Shown here: piece by piece, positions 1 through 9,500 of the stretch
How positions within the stretch are numbered: the stretch's first letter is position 1
How the letters are laid out: every line of letters starts with the position of its first letter
Translations under genes and position numbers: made by a program
The notes under the pieces: generated by a model
What the model was told of the DNA's origin: nothing
The model's database searches: none
The model's input: the letters and a program-made list of their open reading frames with translations, nothing else
NCBI GenBank assembly: GCA_024641855.1
Contig: JAHECG010000016.1
Span: forward strand, 1-38,939
Direction of reading: 5' to 3'
DNA: 38,939 bases
DNA from: Betaproteobacteria bacterium
GTDB taxonomy: Bacteria > Pseudomonadota > Gammaproteobacteria > Burkholderiales > Thiobacteraceae

Positions 1-476
1 TGCAGCCAATTCAGCGCGCGTTCGATCGGTTTGGCGAGTTCTTTAGCGAGGCCATGCTGAGGTAGATTGCGATCGAAAAAATGGATCGCAATCAGCCACC
101 ACAAAGTCGCATCGATGCAACCCAAATACCAAAAATCGGCTTCATTACCCAAGGCATCGACATACTTGGGGATTTGGCCATTTTCGGCTTGATGCTGTGC
201 CAAGGTCAGTAAACTTAGACGCGCATTGTCCTGCAAGACCGCATCGTCTGAACACACCATGCCGAGCGCGCAAATCGCCGCATCGCGGCCGAAGATGCGC
301 GTGTAACGCCGTTGCTCAGCTTGTGGGCTGGGTGTGGCCGCCAAGATGCCGTGAGCGGTCGAATTTTGGTGTAACAGTTCAATGGAGCGTGTGATGCAGG
401 TAGCGATCAGGTCGGACGAATCTGCGGATGGCGTGTTTATATTAGGGGTATTGAATTTAATCGGCGCGGCAGTCAT
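1..476 (-). CDS. Putative glycoside hydrolase, N-terminal part (cut by window edge)
   Basis: The reading frame is open from an ATG at 476 to the left edge, giving about 158 residues, so the C-terminal part lies outside the window. Visible features are YTRIFGRDAAICALG, a helix with LLTLAQHQAENGQIPKYVD, and DFWYLGCIDATLWWLIAI. Acidic and aromatic helices with FGRD, GQIPKY and DAT.WW are typical of (alpha/alpha)6-toroid glycosidases such as amylo-alpha-1,6-glucosidase-like and neutral invertase-like (GH15/GH100) enzymes. I infer a role in cleaving glycosidic bonds of a storage or transport sugar; the exact substrate cannot be read from this part. No strong Shine-Dalgarno precedes the ATG. It is not obviously in an operon with the CBS gene, which lies 134 bases upstream on the same strand. 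Confidence 0.6.
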   Translation of the reverse strand, partial: MTAAPIKFNTPNINTPSADSSDLIATCITRSIELLHQNSTAHGILAATPSPQAEQRRYTRIFGRDAAICALGMVCSDDAVLQDNARLSLLTLAQHQAENGQIPKYVDALGNEADFWYLGCIDATLWWLIAIHFFDRNLPQHGLAKELAKPIERALNWL

Positions 477-610
477 CGGAGCAAGTTATTATTAGAGAGC
501 GATGTTTAGAACTTAGGATATCACAGCACGGGTGGATTTAGCGTTGGAAACGGTGCGTGAAGAACTACATTGGGCTTGCTCGGCCGCGCACCATCAGGGT
601 GCAATATTAC

Positions 611-1060
611 TTAAAGCCTGGAGTGTGTTTCACGATCATATTCGCGGGGTGCGACTTTGGATAATTCCGTTATCTCCTCTGCCAAGAGATCCAGCATGTC
701 ATCCGCTGCCATGATGCCTTCCAACCCGCCGTCTTGATTCACGACGGGGATGCGTCGAACACCCTTGGTACGCATGAGCCGTATCGTTTCAAATACGCCT
801 TCGTTATTTTTCACGCTGACGATTTGCGGGCTCATGATGTCACCGACTGTGAAGTCATCATAGCGCAAGGACTTCGCAACAACTTCGACGACGATATCGC
901 GGTCGGTAATGATGCCGACGGGTACGCGTTTTCCGTCGACGACATCGACCACGACCAGATCGCCGACGTGGTATTGGCGCATGAGAATGGCTGCATCCGG
1001 GATGCTCATGCTCCGGGTCGCAAATACAACAGAACGATTACAAAATTCACCGATCGGCAT
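611..1060 (-). CDS. CBS domain-pair protein
   Basis: 149-residue cytoplasmic protein made almost wholly of two tandem CBS motifs (a Bateman module), roughly residues 8-65 and 72-130. The first has VGDLVVVD...VGIITDRDIV, the second VGDIMSPQIVSV, KGVRRIPVVNQDGGLEGIMAADDML. CBS pairs bind adenosine nucleotides (AMP, ATP, SAM) and usually regulate an attached or partner protein; no catalytic domain is attached here, so the partner is unknown. Stand-alone two-CBS proteins of this size are common in proteobacteria. The start at 1060 is supported by an AGGAAAGGA-type ribosome binding site six bases upstream. The gene follows an acidic repeat protein on the same strand after about 220 bases. Confidence 0.85.
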   Translation of the reverse strand: MPIGEFCNRSVVFATRSMSIPDAAILMRQYHVGDLVVVDVVDGKRVPVGIITDRDIVVEVVAKSLRYDDFTVGDIMSPQIVSVKNNEGVFETIRLMRTKGVRRIPVVNQDGGLEGIMAADDMLDLLAEEITELSKVAPREYDRETHSRL

Positions 1061-1279
1061 GATGTATCCTTTCCTCTCGATTCATCAAATTTGGTGGGTG
1101 ATTTCAATATAGGAAAATAAATCACAAACCGTGTGATGTTAGGCTCGATGTTCCAGAGGAATCCCGATTAACTCCAGCACATCACTCAATAGGGTTGATG
1201 TCATGCCTAACGCGCGCCGGGGTTGTCGTTTGCGTAACATGCTGGATTTCCAGAAAAAACAGTTTACGGTGCAGGTTGT

Positions 1280-1780
1280 TTATTCGTAGCGCAATAATTC
1301 CTCGGCTAACATTTCTGCGCCAAAGTTGTCGATTAGCACGTCTATTTCCGGCAATAACGTATCGTCTTCATCTTCATCCAGTGCGCCTTCGCCGACTAGG
1401 CGCGCACCAATACCGTTAACAATGGCCTCCTTGATGTCGGCCAATGTCGGGGTACCGTCACGTGAGTCATCGTTGATGACGGTTTCGATCACCCGCGATA
1501 GTTGTTCACTGGCATTCACCAGCACAAAGTCGAGGGCCAGCGCGGATGGGCCGAATTGTTCGATCAGCGCTTCCAATTCATCCATCAGCGATGGACCGGT
1601 GTCGAAGTGATGGATGCGCTCCGCTTCCTTAAAGTCCTCGGATAGCAAGTTGGCGAAGAATCGTTGGATATCTTCAAGCGTAATGGGTTGTTCGCTATCT
1701 GGATCGTCGATTCTGCTTTTGATCAGTGCCGATAATCGGGGGCTGACACGGGTGGCTATATCAATTGGATTGCGGATCAT
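1280..1780 (-). CDS. Acidic hypothetical protein with two internal repeats
   Basis: 166 residues, strongly acidic, no signal peptide or membrane segment, so probably cytoplasmic. I do not recognise the family. The protein is an internal tandem duplication of about 75 residues. Repeat 1 (about 9-86) has PITLEDIQRF and DELEALIEQFGPSALALDFV; repeat 2 (about 88-163) has PTLADIKEAI and PEIDVLIDNFGAEMLAEELL. The two also share a preceding acidic turn (DDPDSEQPITL against NDDSRDGTPTL). An acidic run, DEDEDD, sits in repeat 2. An AAGGTGA ribosome binding site lies five bases before the ATG at 1780, supporting a real gene. It is transcribed divergently from the sugar-dehydrogenase-like gene. Function unknown. 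Confidence 0.7.
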   Translation of the reverse strand: MIRNPIDIATRVSPRLSALIKSRIDDPDSEQPITLEDIQRFFANLLSEDFKEAERIHHFDTGPSLMDELEALIEQFGPSALALDFVLVNASEQLSRVIETVINDDSRDGTPTLADIKEAIVNGIGARLVGEGALDEDEDDTLLPEIDVLIDNFGAEMLAEELLRYE

Positions 1781-1947
1781 GGCTTCACCTTGAGATTCAA
1801 GAGCGCGCTGAACTCTGTACGGGTTTTTAAATCCTCATTATTGATATATAGCAAATGGATTGACGTGTTGGTGTTAAAAGTAAGGGCCGCGCTTCAGGAT
1901 ATTTTACTGCTAGTATTCATTTAGCTAAAACAACGTGAGTGCGTGAA

Positions 1948-3129
1948 ATGACGAAAAACACTGGTTTGATTTTGTTGTTGTATTTGTCGTTGACGGCGGC
2001 CTATGCCAATACGGAAATATTGGTGTATGAGGAACAGACGTTGATGCTCGATGGCGCACGCCAAACGGCGCGCGTGCCCAAAGGCTACCGATTAGAGTTT
2101 CTGGTTCACTTGGACGAGCCGCGCATGCTGACCTTTGCTGCGAATGGCGATTTATTGATCGGTTCCCGGTCGGGCAAAGTGTATCGCTTGCCGCCGCCGT
2201 ATACCCAGGCGGAAGTGTTGCTGCAATTGAATCGTTATCCGCATAGTGTGGCTTTGCGACGTAATGAAATCCTGATCGCGCAAACCGATGGTTTATATCG
2301 TGCCCCCTATCAACCGGGACAAACAAAGGTGACGGCGGAAAGTGTGACGCTACTTGCCCCTTTGCCTGGTGGGTCAGGGCATAACAGTCGTACGGTACGC
2401 ATCGGCCCCGATGGACGGGTTTATGTGAGCCTCGGTATCCGCGGAAACTGCAGCGACAACTATTTAGGTGGATCCTATGCCTTTGAGGAGCAGCGCGGCG
2501 GGGTGCTGGTATTACGTGAAGCGGCGGGCAAGGCTGATTGGGAAACTTTTGCCTCGGGCCTGCGCAATCCTGTGGGCTTTGATTGGCAGCCCAAGTCGAA
2601 CGTGATGTACGCCAGCAACAATGGCCCCGATCATCAAGGCTTTGAACAACCGCCTGAATATTTTAGTCGGCTCACGGCTGGCTCGTTCCACGGCATGCCG
2701 TGGTTTCAATTCGATGGCAAGCAAATTCGCCGCGATGATTGCATTTCACGCGATCCACCCCGGCCGATTCAGTCAGTGACTGCGCCGGTCGCGACATTTC
2801 CCGCGCGCAATGCACCCTTGGCTGTGGCATTTATACCGGTAGGTAGCATGGATGCCAATCTTGCGTTGGATGCCGTTGTCGCTTTGCATGGATCATGGGG
2901 TATGCCGACTGGCGGCGGCAGTGCCAGCCGTCGTGCGCCAAAGTTGGTCGTGGTGCGCTTTCAAGAGAATAAAGCGCAGCGTGTGGATGATTTGATTACT
3001 GGCTTTCAATTGTCCAATGGACAGCGCTGGGCGCGGCCTGCCGGGGTGGCGATTGGACCAGATGGTGCGCTGTATTTCAGTAGCGATAGCGATACCAATG
3101 GCTTGTTCCGCTTGCGGCGTGTGCGCTAA
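1948..3129 (+). CDS. Exported PQQ-dependent sugar (glucose/sorbosone) dehydrogenase-like protein
   Basis: About 393 residues. The ATG at 1948 is preferred over an upstream in-frame GTG at 1939 because it begins a clean signal peptide (MTKNTGLILLLYLSLTAAYA) and has GTGAG eight bases upstream. The mature protein is a six-bladed beta-propeller of the soluble glucose dehydrogenase/L-sorbosone dehydrogenase family. Evidence is the blade repeats (GPDGRVYVSLG, GPDGALYFSSD), GSGHNSRTVRIGPDG carrying the family's catalytic-type His (about 145), and SGLRNPVGFDW with the Arg-Asn pair (about 206-207) that contacts the quinone. The family oxidises aldoses or related sugars in the periplasm using PQQ; whether this member binds PQQ is not provable here and no pqq genes are in the window. 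An exported unknown protein follows after 88 bases. Confidence 0.8.
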   Translation: MTKNTGLILLLYLSLTAAYANTEILVYEEQTLMLDGARQTARVPKGYRLEFLVHLDEPRMLTFAANGDLLIGSRSGKVYRLPPPYTQAEVLLQLNRYPHSVALRRNEILIAQTDGLYRAPYQPGQTKVTAESVTLLAPLPGGSGHNSRTVRIGPDGRVYVSLGIRGNCSDNYLGGSYAFEEQRGGVLVLREAAGKADWETFASGLRNPVGFDWQPKSNVMYASNNGPDHQGFEQPPEYFSRLTAGSFHGMPWFQFDGKQIRRDDCISRDPPRPIQSVTAPVATFPARNAPLAVAFIPVGSMDANLALDAVVALHGSWGMPTGGGSASRRAPKLVVVRFQENKAQRVDDLITGFQLSNGQRWARPAGVAIGPDGALYFSSDSDTNGLFRLRRVR

Positions 3130-3217
3130 GTGGCAGCGTGAATGCCGCTATTTACTTGAAACCAGGCTCTGTTAGAGAATGGGCATGGCGTTGTTGCCAA
3201 GCTCAACGGGAGTCTCC

Positions 3218-4435
3218 ATGAATAAGAAACAGCAAGCATTCGCCCTTGTATTTTCTTGCGTTGTGTCAACGGCAATCGGCGCGGCAGATAAGCCGCCGAC
3301 ACTCTATTGGATGAGTGTGACTACCGGCATGGGCGGCGGTTTGGGTGGCATGGGTGCACCGGCAATGCCGAACATGAGCGAAATGATCATGGGCGGGTTG
3401 CTGGGTGGTTCGGCCGATAGTGGCCAACCGGGCGCAGGCAGTTCACAGCGTTCGATTTTGTTGCAACTCAGTGCACCGAATATTAATAACGACCCCAAGG
3501 CTGATCATCTCATTCCGCCAGGGCAAAAAATGGGCGAGTCCTTACCCTTGCTGACGCCTAAACCGGGCAAGCAGTATAAATCGGCTGATGAGCAGCAGGA
3601 ACCGGAAAAACCAAAAGGGCGCATGCAAATTTACTGGGGTTGCGGTGACAAAATTCGTGTCGGCCAACCTAAGACGATTGATTTTGCCACGGCCTCGATG
3701 GACGATTACCGACGTTTTTTTCGTACCATCGGCGTGAATCATCCGCGCGGGCCACGTCCAGCCAATGGCTGGACATACGCGCAATGGCCGAACGAGCAAG
3801 ACCATCAGGCGGTACCACAGGGTAGTGCTTTAGTGGGTCGGCATGAAATAAAAGCCAACTATGCACCGGCAATCCACTTTGATGTGCCAACCCAGAACGA
3901 CTTTATGGCGCCAGTCAACTTCACTGAGTTCAAGGGCAATTTGCCCGACAGCGTGGCGTTTAAATGGGATGCCATAGCCAATGCTGTCGGCTATTTCGCC
4001 ATGGCGATGGGGAATAAAGGGGCGGATGAAACAATTATCTGGGTCTCTAGCGAGACACCGCATATGGGCTGGAGCCTGATGGACTTTTTACCGACGCCTG
4101 AAGTGCATCGACTGATTAAATCGCACGTGGTGATGTCACCGAACACCACAACTTGCCAAGTGCCGAAAGGTATCTTTCCGGGCGATGGTGCTTTTTTGCA
4201 ATTCATTGCTTATGGACCGGATTTAAATGTGTCACATCCGCCGCGTCCAGCCAAACCACCCAAGGGATGGCAGCCGGAGTGGGTGGCAAAAGTGCGCGTG
4301 AAGTCTACGCAGTCTTCGATTTTGGGCGAATCTGGACAACCCAAAATGGGTGGCGAAGGTGCAGTTGAGAACGCTCCGAAGCGGGAGAAAGCCATAGATC
4401 CGGTCAAAGCGCTGAAGGGTATCTTTGGTTTCTAG
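3218..4435 (+). CDS. Exported hypothetical protein, Gly/Met-rich N-terminal region
   Basis: About 405 residues from the ATG at 3218, chosen because GGGAG lies five bases upstream and because it starts a signal peptide (MNKKQQAFALVFSCVVSTAIGA). An in-frame ATG at 3179 would put 13 poor residues before it. After the signal comes a low-complexity Gly/Met/Pro segment (VTTGMGGGLGGMGAPAMPNM), then a globular region with KGRMQIYWGCGDKIRVGQP, a Trp/His-rich middle and a Lys/Pro-rich tail. No catalytic motif or membrane helix is visible after the signal. I recognise no named family, although similar Gly/Met-rich exported proteins occur in proteobacteria. It lies 88 bases after the PQQ-dehydrogenase-like gene on the same strand, so they may be co-expressed in the periplasm; that is inference. 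Confidence 0.7.
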   Translation: MNKKQQAFALVFSCVVSTAIGAADKPPTLYWMSVTTGMGGGLGGMGAPAMPNMSEMIMGGLLGGSADSGQPGAGSSQRSILLQLSAPNINNDPKADHLIPPGQKMGESLPLLTPKPGKQYKSADEQQEPEKPKGRMQIYWGCGDKIRVGQPKTIDFATASMDDYRRFFRTIGVNHPRGPRPANGWTYAQWPNEQDHQAVPQGSALVGRHEIKANYAPAIHFDVPTQNDFMAPVNFTEFKGNLPDSVAFKWDAIANAVGYFAMAMGNKGADETIIWVSSETPHMGWSLMDFLPTPEVHRLIKSHVVMSPNTTTCQVPKGIFPGDGAFLQFIAYGPDLNVSHPPRPAKPPKGWQPEWVAKVRVKSTQSSILGESGQPKMGGEGAVENAPKREKAIDPVKALKGIFGF

Positions 4436-4460
4436 GTGGGGGTGTAGGGGTGCGAAGCGT

Positions 4461-4492
4461 CAAGCCGGTGCATTTTGCGTAGTACCGGCTTG
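4461..4492. terminator. Hairpin between convergent genes
   Basis: Perfect 9-bp stem CAAGCCGGT (4461-4469) with ACCGGCTTG (4484-4492) around a 14-base loop. It lies between the end of the exported protein gene (+) and the stop of the cNMP-binding gene (-), so it could end transcription both ways. The T-tract is poor on both strands. Confidence 0.55.
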
Positions 4493-4493
4493 T

Positions 4494-5015
4494 TCAATGT
4501 TCTAAATAATCGACTAATTGGCCGCTGGTGCGGCGCAAGCGCTGACTTAATAAACGGGATACTTGTAACAAAATTCTCGCAGCAAGACCGGGTTTTTCAT
4601 TGAGGATGCGCAGAAAGTTGTCTTTGGTCAGCAAGATTAAATCGGTTTGCTCTGCCGTGATGGCTGAGGCCGAGCGGAGTTCGCCATCGATGATCGCCAT
4701 TTCGCCCAAGGTTTTTCCGGCACCGATTTGGGCAACAATCTTTTCGTTATCGTTTAAATCTCTTTTGTAGACATCGACTTTGCCTTTGATGATCAGGCAA
4801 ACATAGTTACCGATATCGCCCTCCTTAAACAAGGTAAGCCCTTTTGGGGCTTCATAGGCTTGCGTGTATTCAGAAAGCGTTTCGATATCATGCCAGTCGA
4901 AATCACGGAACATGTGTGTGCTGGCAATCATGTGGCACAACGGATCGCGAAAAGCTTTGCCGGTGCCGATTAGTTGTAGCCCCTCGTGAATACCATTAGC
5001 GCGTGGTTCAATCAT
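4494..5015 (-). CDS. Stand-alone cyclic-nucleotide-binding domain protein
   Basis: 173 residues with one cNMP-binding beta-roll (about 33-150). The phosphate-binding cassette is readable as LGEMAIIDGELRSASA (about 103-118) and keeps the Gly-Glu pair and the Arg (about 114) that contact the cyclic phosphate in CAP-type proteins. Upstream strands include LFKEGDIGNYVCLIIKGKVDVYK. There is no DNA-binding helix-turn-helix after the domain, only a basic amphipathic helix (SRLLSQRLRRTSG), so this is not a CRP-type transcription factor. It is more likely a cytoplasmic sensor or adaptor acting on another protein. It is transcribed away from the RND efflux genes across a 280-base spacer in which I see no confident operator. 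Ligand (cAMP, cGMP, other) unknown. Confidence 0.8.
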   Translation of the reverse strand: MIEPRANGIHEGLQLIGTGKAFRDPLCHMIASTHMFRDFDWHDIETLSEYTQAYEAPKGLTLFKEGDIGNYVCLIIKGKVDVYKRDLNDNEKIVAQIGAGKTLGEMAIIDGELRSASAITAEQTDLILLTKDNFLRILNEKPGLAARILLQVSRLLSQRLRRTSGQLVDYLEH

Positions 5016-5297
5016 GATTTATTTTAGATTAGGAAGTTGTTGTTTGTCGCCTGATGGTTATAGCGTACACCGGAAATATTTTCTTTATAAAGTGTATTTT
5101 TGCTGTAGCGGCATTCGGTTGCACTTAACAATCAAATGAAGTCGGCTTATCAGTGCGATTGATACAAAGCATTACAGGACATCCCGGGCGAGTTCTGATA
5201 GTCTGCCAAAACTCTATTTTTTCTGCATGGATTTATAGCGTTATACGCGCTTGTTGCACTATTCATAAATTATTTTTTTCGAGGCACTTTGAAGCAG

Positions 5298-6512
5298 ATG
5301 GATACTCAAATTTCCCCCGTTGTAAATGCTAAACGCAGATGGTGGATGATGTTGATCGGCGTATTGTTTGTTGCGCTGGTTACGGCGGTTTGGATATGGC
5401 GGCCCCAAAACAATATCGATAAAACCAAGGGAAAAAAGGGTGGGCCGGTGCAGGTGGTGAGCACGGTGGCGGTACAAGGCGATGTATCGGTCAGGCTCAC
5501 GGCGAATGGTGCAGTTTCCGCGTTGCAGACGGTAGAAGTGCGACCCCAGATCAGTGCCACCGTGATTGCCGTACATATCAAAGAAGGGCAGTTTGTACGC
5601 AAAGGCACACGTTTGTTCACGCTGGATACGCGCACTGAAGCATCCAATCTGAATCGGGCCGAGGCACAACTGGCCAAGGATCGTGCCGATTTGGCAAATG
5701 CCGAGCGTAATTTTCAACGGCAGCGGGAATTGTTCCAGCAAAAATTTATATCGCAAGCTGCGCTGGATGCGGCGCAGAACCAGGTCGATGGATTACGCGG
5801 CCAATTGGCGGTCGATCAGGCAGCTGCCGAAACCAGTCGCGTAGCGCTTAGCTTCGGTGCAATTGTCGCGCCAATCAGCGGGCGCACGGGTGCCATCAAT
5901 ATCTATCCGGGAAGCCTAGTGCAACCGAACGCTGGCGCGCTGGTAAGCATTACGCAGATAGACCCGATAAATGTCGGATTTACATTGACGGAACAACATC
6001 TTGCGGCCGTTCAGCAGGCTGTTGCTAAAGGTTCGGTGATTGTTAGCGCGACTTTGAATGGCGCTGACCTTCGGATGGGCCGTTTGGCCTTTGTCGACAA
6101 CGCGGTCGATGCGGCCAGCGGTACGATTCGCCTCAAGGCCGAGTTTCAAAATACGGATAATCGCCTTTGGCCTGGTATGTTTGTCGCGGTGGCACTAGCC
6201 CCGCAAACCTTGTCTGGCGCCATTTCTGTCCCGGTGCAATCCGTACAAACTGGCCCGGAAAAGAAGTTTATTTATGTCGTAGGTGAAGACGGAAAAGCAG
6301 TTGCGATGCCGGTTGTTGTGCGCTTGATTCAGGACGGTATTGCGGTGGTCGAGGGCATCGCTGCGGGAACCCGTGTGGTGGTGGAAGGCGCGCAGAATCT
6401 CCGGCCTGGCAGCGTGGTGGTAGAAGCAAAGTCGGCAGAGGCGAGTGACAAAAAAACAGGTAAGGGCAAAAAGAAAGCTAAGAAAAAAGCGGATCAGGCT
6501 GAATCACCATGA
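5298..6512 (+). CDS. RND efflux periplasmic adaptor (membrane fusion protein)
   Basis: About 404 residues. It has an inner-membrane signal anchor (WWMMLIGVLFVALVTAVWIW), a biotinyl-lipoyl-like half-motif around VEVRPQISATVIAVHIKEGQFVRKGTRLFTLD, and an alpha-hairpin coiled coil rich in Ala/Gln (NLNRAEAQLAKDRADLANAE...). A second lipoyl half (APISGRTGAINIYPGSLVQ) and beta-barrel and membrane-proximal domains (GRLAFVDNAVDAASGTIRLKA) follow. The tail is very Lys-rich. This is the MdtA/AcrA-type adaptor that links the inner-membrane RND pump to an outer-membrane channel. The ATG at 5298 is used; an in-frame TTG at 5289, four bases after GAGG, is an alternative. The stop overlaps the pump gene by ATGA (6509-6512), showing translational coupling. 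No TolC-type gene is nearby. Confidence 0.92.
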   Translation: MDTQISPVVNAKRRWWMMLIGVLFVALVTAVWIWRPQNNIDKTKGKKGGPVQVVSTVAVQGDVSVRLTANGAVSALQTVEVRPQISATVIAVHIKEGQFVRKGTRLFTLDTRTEASNLNRAEAQLAKDRADLANAERNFQRQRELFQQKFISQAALDAAQNQVDGLRGQLAVDQAAAETSRVALSFGAIVAPISGRTGAINIYPGSLVQPNAGALVSITQIDPINVGFTLTEQHLAAVQQAVAKGSVIVSATLNGADLRMGRLAFVDNAVDAASGTIRLKAEFQNTDNRLWPGMFVAVALAPQTLSGAISVPVQSVQTGPEKKFIYVVGEDGKAVAMPVVVRLIQDGIAVVEGIAAGTRVVVEGAQNLRPGSVVVEAKSAEASDKKTGKGKKKAKKKADQAESP

Positions 6513-9500
6513 ATCTTTCTGAATTGTGTATCCGTCGCCCGATCATGACGGTGCTACTGTCGGCATCCGCCGTAGTGGCCGGTGTTTTGGCTTACGGAGA
6601 GATGCCGATTGCTGCGCTGCCGAGCTACGACTCGCCAACGATCTCGGTCAGCGCCGCGCTGCCGGGCGCAAGCCCCGACACCATGGCTTCTTCGGTGGCA
6701 ACACCGTTGGAGCGTCAGTTTTCCACCATCTCTGGTTTAGCGGTGATCAGTTCAACCAGCACCTTGGGCAATACGTCGATTACATTGGAATTCGACCAAG
6801 ATCGCGATGTCGATGGCGCCGCCTTGGATGTGCAAGCCGCTTTGCTGAGTGCGCAACGTGCGCTACCAGTGGAAATGACCTCGCCGCCGTCTTATCGTAA
6901 GGTCAATCCAGCAGATGCACCTATTGTGTTTCTTTCCCTGACATCGCCGTCCATGCCCTTGTCGGAGTTAAACAGCTTTGCGGATAATCTCATTTCGCCA
7001 GTACTTTCCACGCTCCCCGGGGTGGCGCAGATTCGCATTAACGGGCAAAAAAAATATGCGGTGCGCGTACGCGTCAATACGGAAGCATTGACTGCACGCA
7101 ACTTGTCCATGGACGATATTGCCAATGCGTTACGTAGCGCGAATGCAAATTCACCCATTGGTACCTTGGAAGGCCCGCGCCAGACGTTAACGATTCAGGC
7201 CAACCGTCAACTCAAAAATGCAGCAGCATTTGCCGATTTAATTGTGGCGACGGCGCCAGGGGGCGGCCCGGTTCGATTATCTGACGTGGCGACGGTTGAA
7301 GACAGCGTGGAATCGCTCAAGACAGCCAGTTGGGCGAATGGCGAGCGCGCCATCACGTTGTCTGTACTGCGGCAGCCTGGGGCGAACACGGTTGCTACGG
7401 TAGATGAAATCAAAGCCGCATTGCCCGGGCTTATCGCGCAGATGCCATCTTCCGTACAACTCAAAATGCGCAATGATCGTGCGAAATCGATCCGCCTTGC
7501 GATTCACGATGTGCAAATTACGTTGGCGATTACCGTGATCCTGGTGGTGCTGGTGATTTTCTTGTTTTTACGCAAGGTTTCAGCCACGTTTATTCCGGCC
7601 TTATCGCTGCCGATCTCCTTACTTGGGACCGTGGCATTAATGCATGCCTTCGGCTATAGCTTGGATAATATTTCCTTGTTGGCAATCACCATTGCGGTTG
7701 GTTTGGTGGTGGACGATGCGATTGTGGTGTTGGAAAACATCGCACGGCACGTAGAGAACGGCATGCCGCGTTTACAGGCGGCATTAACCGGGTCGAAGGA
7801 AATTAGTTTTACCATTATTTCGATTTCGTTGTCCTTGGTTGCAGTGTTCATCCCAATTTTTTTCATGCCAGGCGTGATTGGTTTACTGTTTCACGAGTTT
7901 GCTGCGGTGCTGGGGATTTCCGTGTTGGTGTCGGCCATTGTGTCGCTAACGTTGATTCCATTGATGGCTAGCCGTTATCTTGCCCCTGGCGAGAGTACTG
8001 GGCGCAGTCTGCGCTGGAGCGCTTGGTTTGAACGCGGTTTCACGGCTGTATTGGCGGGCTATGAGCGTGGCTTGGATTGGTCTTTGCGTCACCGGCGTAC
8101 GGTGTTGGGAATTGCGTTGAGCACGTTTATTGCCACGGCTATTTTGTTCAGTGCGTTGCCCAAAGGTTTTTTTCCAACGGAAGATATCGGGCAAGCGATT
8201 ATCACGGTGGAGGCGGTGGAAGATATTTCGTTCCCCGCCATGGCAGAGTTGTTACATCGTACTGGTGAGGTGATCCGGGCAAATCCTGCGGTGGATACGT
8301 TGATCGTCAATGCGGCGGATGGCAACAGCGGGCGTATGTTTATGTCGCTCAAACCGCGTGGAGAACGTCCTTCGCAGGATAAAGTATTCGAAACGTTGCG
8401 GCGCGAGGTGCGTGCGATCCCCGGCGTAAAAGTCTTCATGAATCCAATTCAAAATCTTAGATTGGGTGGCCGTACGAGCAAGAGCCGCTATCAATATGTC
8501 ATGCGTAGCGTGCGCGCCGAAGAATTGCGCATTGCAGCTGATGCGTTGATCGAGCGCATGGGGGAAGAGGCGATTTTTCGCGATGTGACTAGCGATGCGC
8601 AATTAAAAGGTTTGCAGGCAAGGCTTAATATCAACCGCGATAAAGCCAGTCAGTTGGGCGTACAGATCGGGGATATTCGTTCCGCGCTGTATAGTGCTTT
8701 TGGTGAGCGGCAAGTGTCGACGATCTACACGTCCAGCGATAGTTTTGCGGTCATTATGCAAGTCACCGACAAAAACCGAGTTGACGAGAGTGCTTTCGCC
8801 AATATACATGTACGAGCGAAGAATGGCGCCTTGATTGCGTTAACCAGCGTGGCAAATATTGAGCGTGAAGTCGGGCCGGTTGCGATTAATCACGCCGGGC
8901 AACTTGCCGCACTGACGATTTCCTTTAATTTAGCACCTGGCGCAGCCTTGGGAGATGCTTCAAAACTGATTGAAAAATTTAAGCGGGAGCTCAATTTTCC
9001 GACGAGTATTTTGACCAGTTATGGTGGCGAGGCGGCTGCGTTTCAATCGTCGCAGACTAGCCAGGTAGTGCTGATTGTCGCCGCGTTGTTAGTGATCTAT
9101 GTCCTGCTGGGCGTGCTCTATGAAAGTTATATTCATCCGTTGACCATTTTGTCTGGTTTGCCTTCGGCAGCGGTAGGGGCATTGGCGATGCTGTGGTTGT
9201 TCAACATGGAGCTTTCGATTATCGCCATGATCGGTATCTTGATGTTAATTGGCATCGTTAAAAAGAATGCGATCATGATGATTGATTTCGCGCTGGATGC
9301 ACAACGTAATCGCGGCATGGCGCCGTTTGAAGCGATTCGCACAGCTTGTCTGCTGCGTTTCCGTCCGATCATGATGACCACGTCGGCGGCACTCATGGGC
9401 GCGTTGCCAATTGCATTAGGTTTGGGCGAAGGCTCCGAATTGCGCCAGCCGTTGGGTCTGTCTGTGGTCGGAGGATTACTGTTTTCGCAGGTCATCACGC

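Noticed and set aside
532-714. Plus-strand reading frame of 60 codons with a GTG start
   Set aside because: Half of it lies antisense to the end of the CBS gene, no ribosome binding site precedes it and the peptide shows no recognisable pattern.
1121-1137. ATCACA-N5-TGTGAT dyad resembling a CRP site
   Set aside because: The half-sites are in the wrong order for CRP (TGTGA-N6-TCACA) and the spot lies upstream of the CBS gene without a matching promoter; it may be a chance hairpin.
1155-1255. Possible 33-codon minus-strand frame between the CBS and acidic-repeat genes
   Set aside because: Too short, no ribosome binding site, no recognisable sequence.
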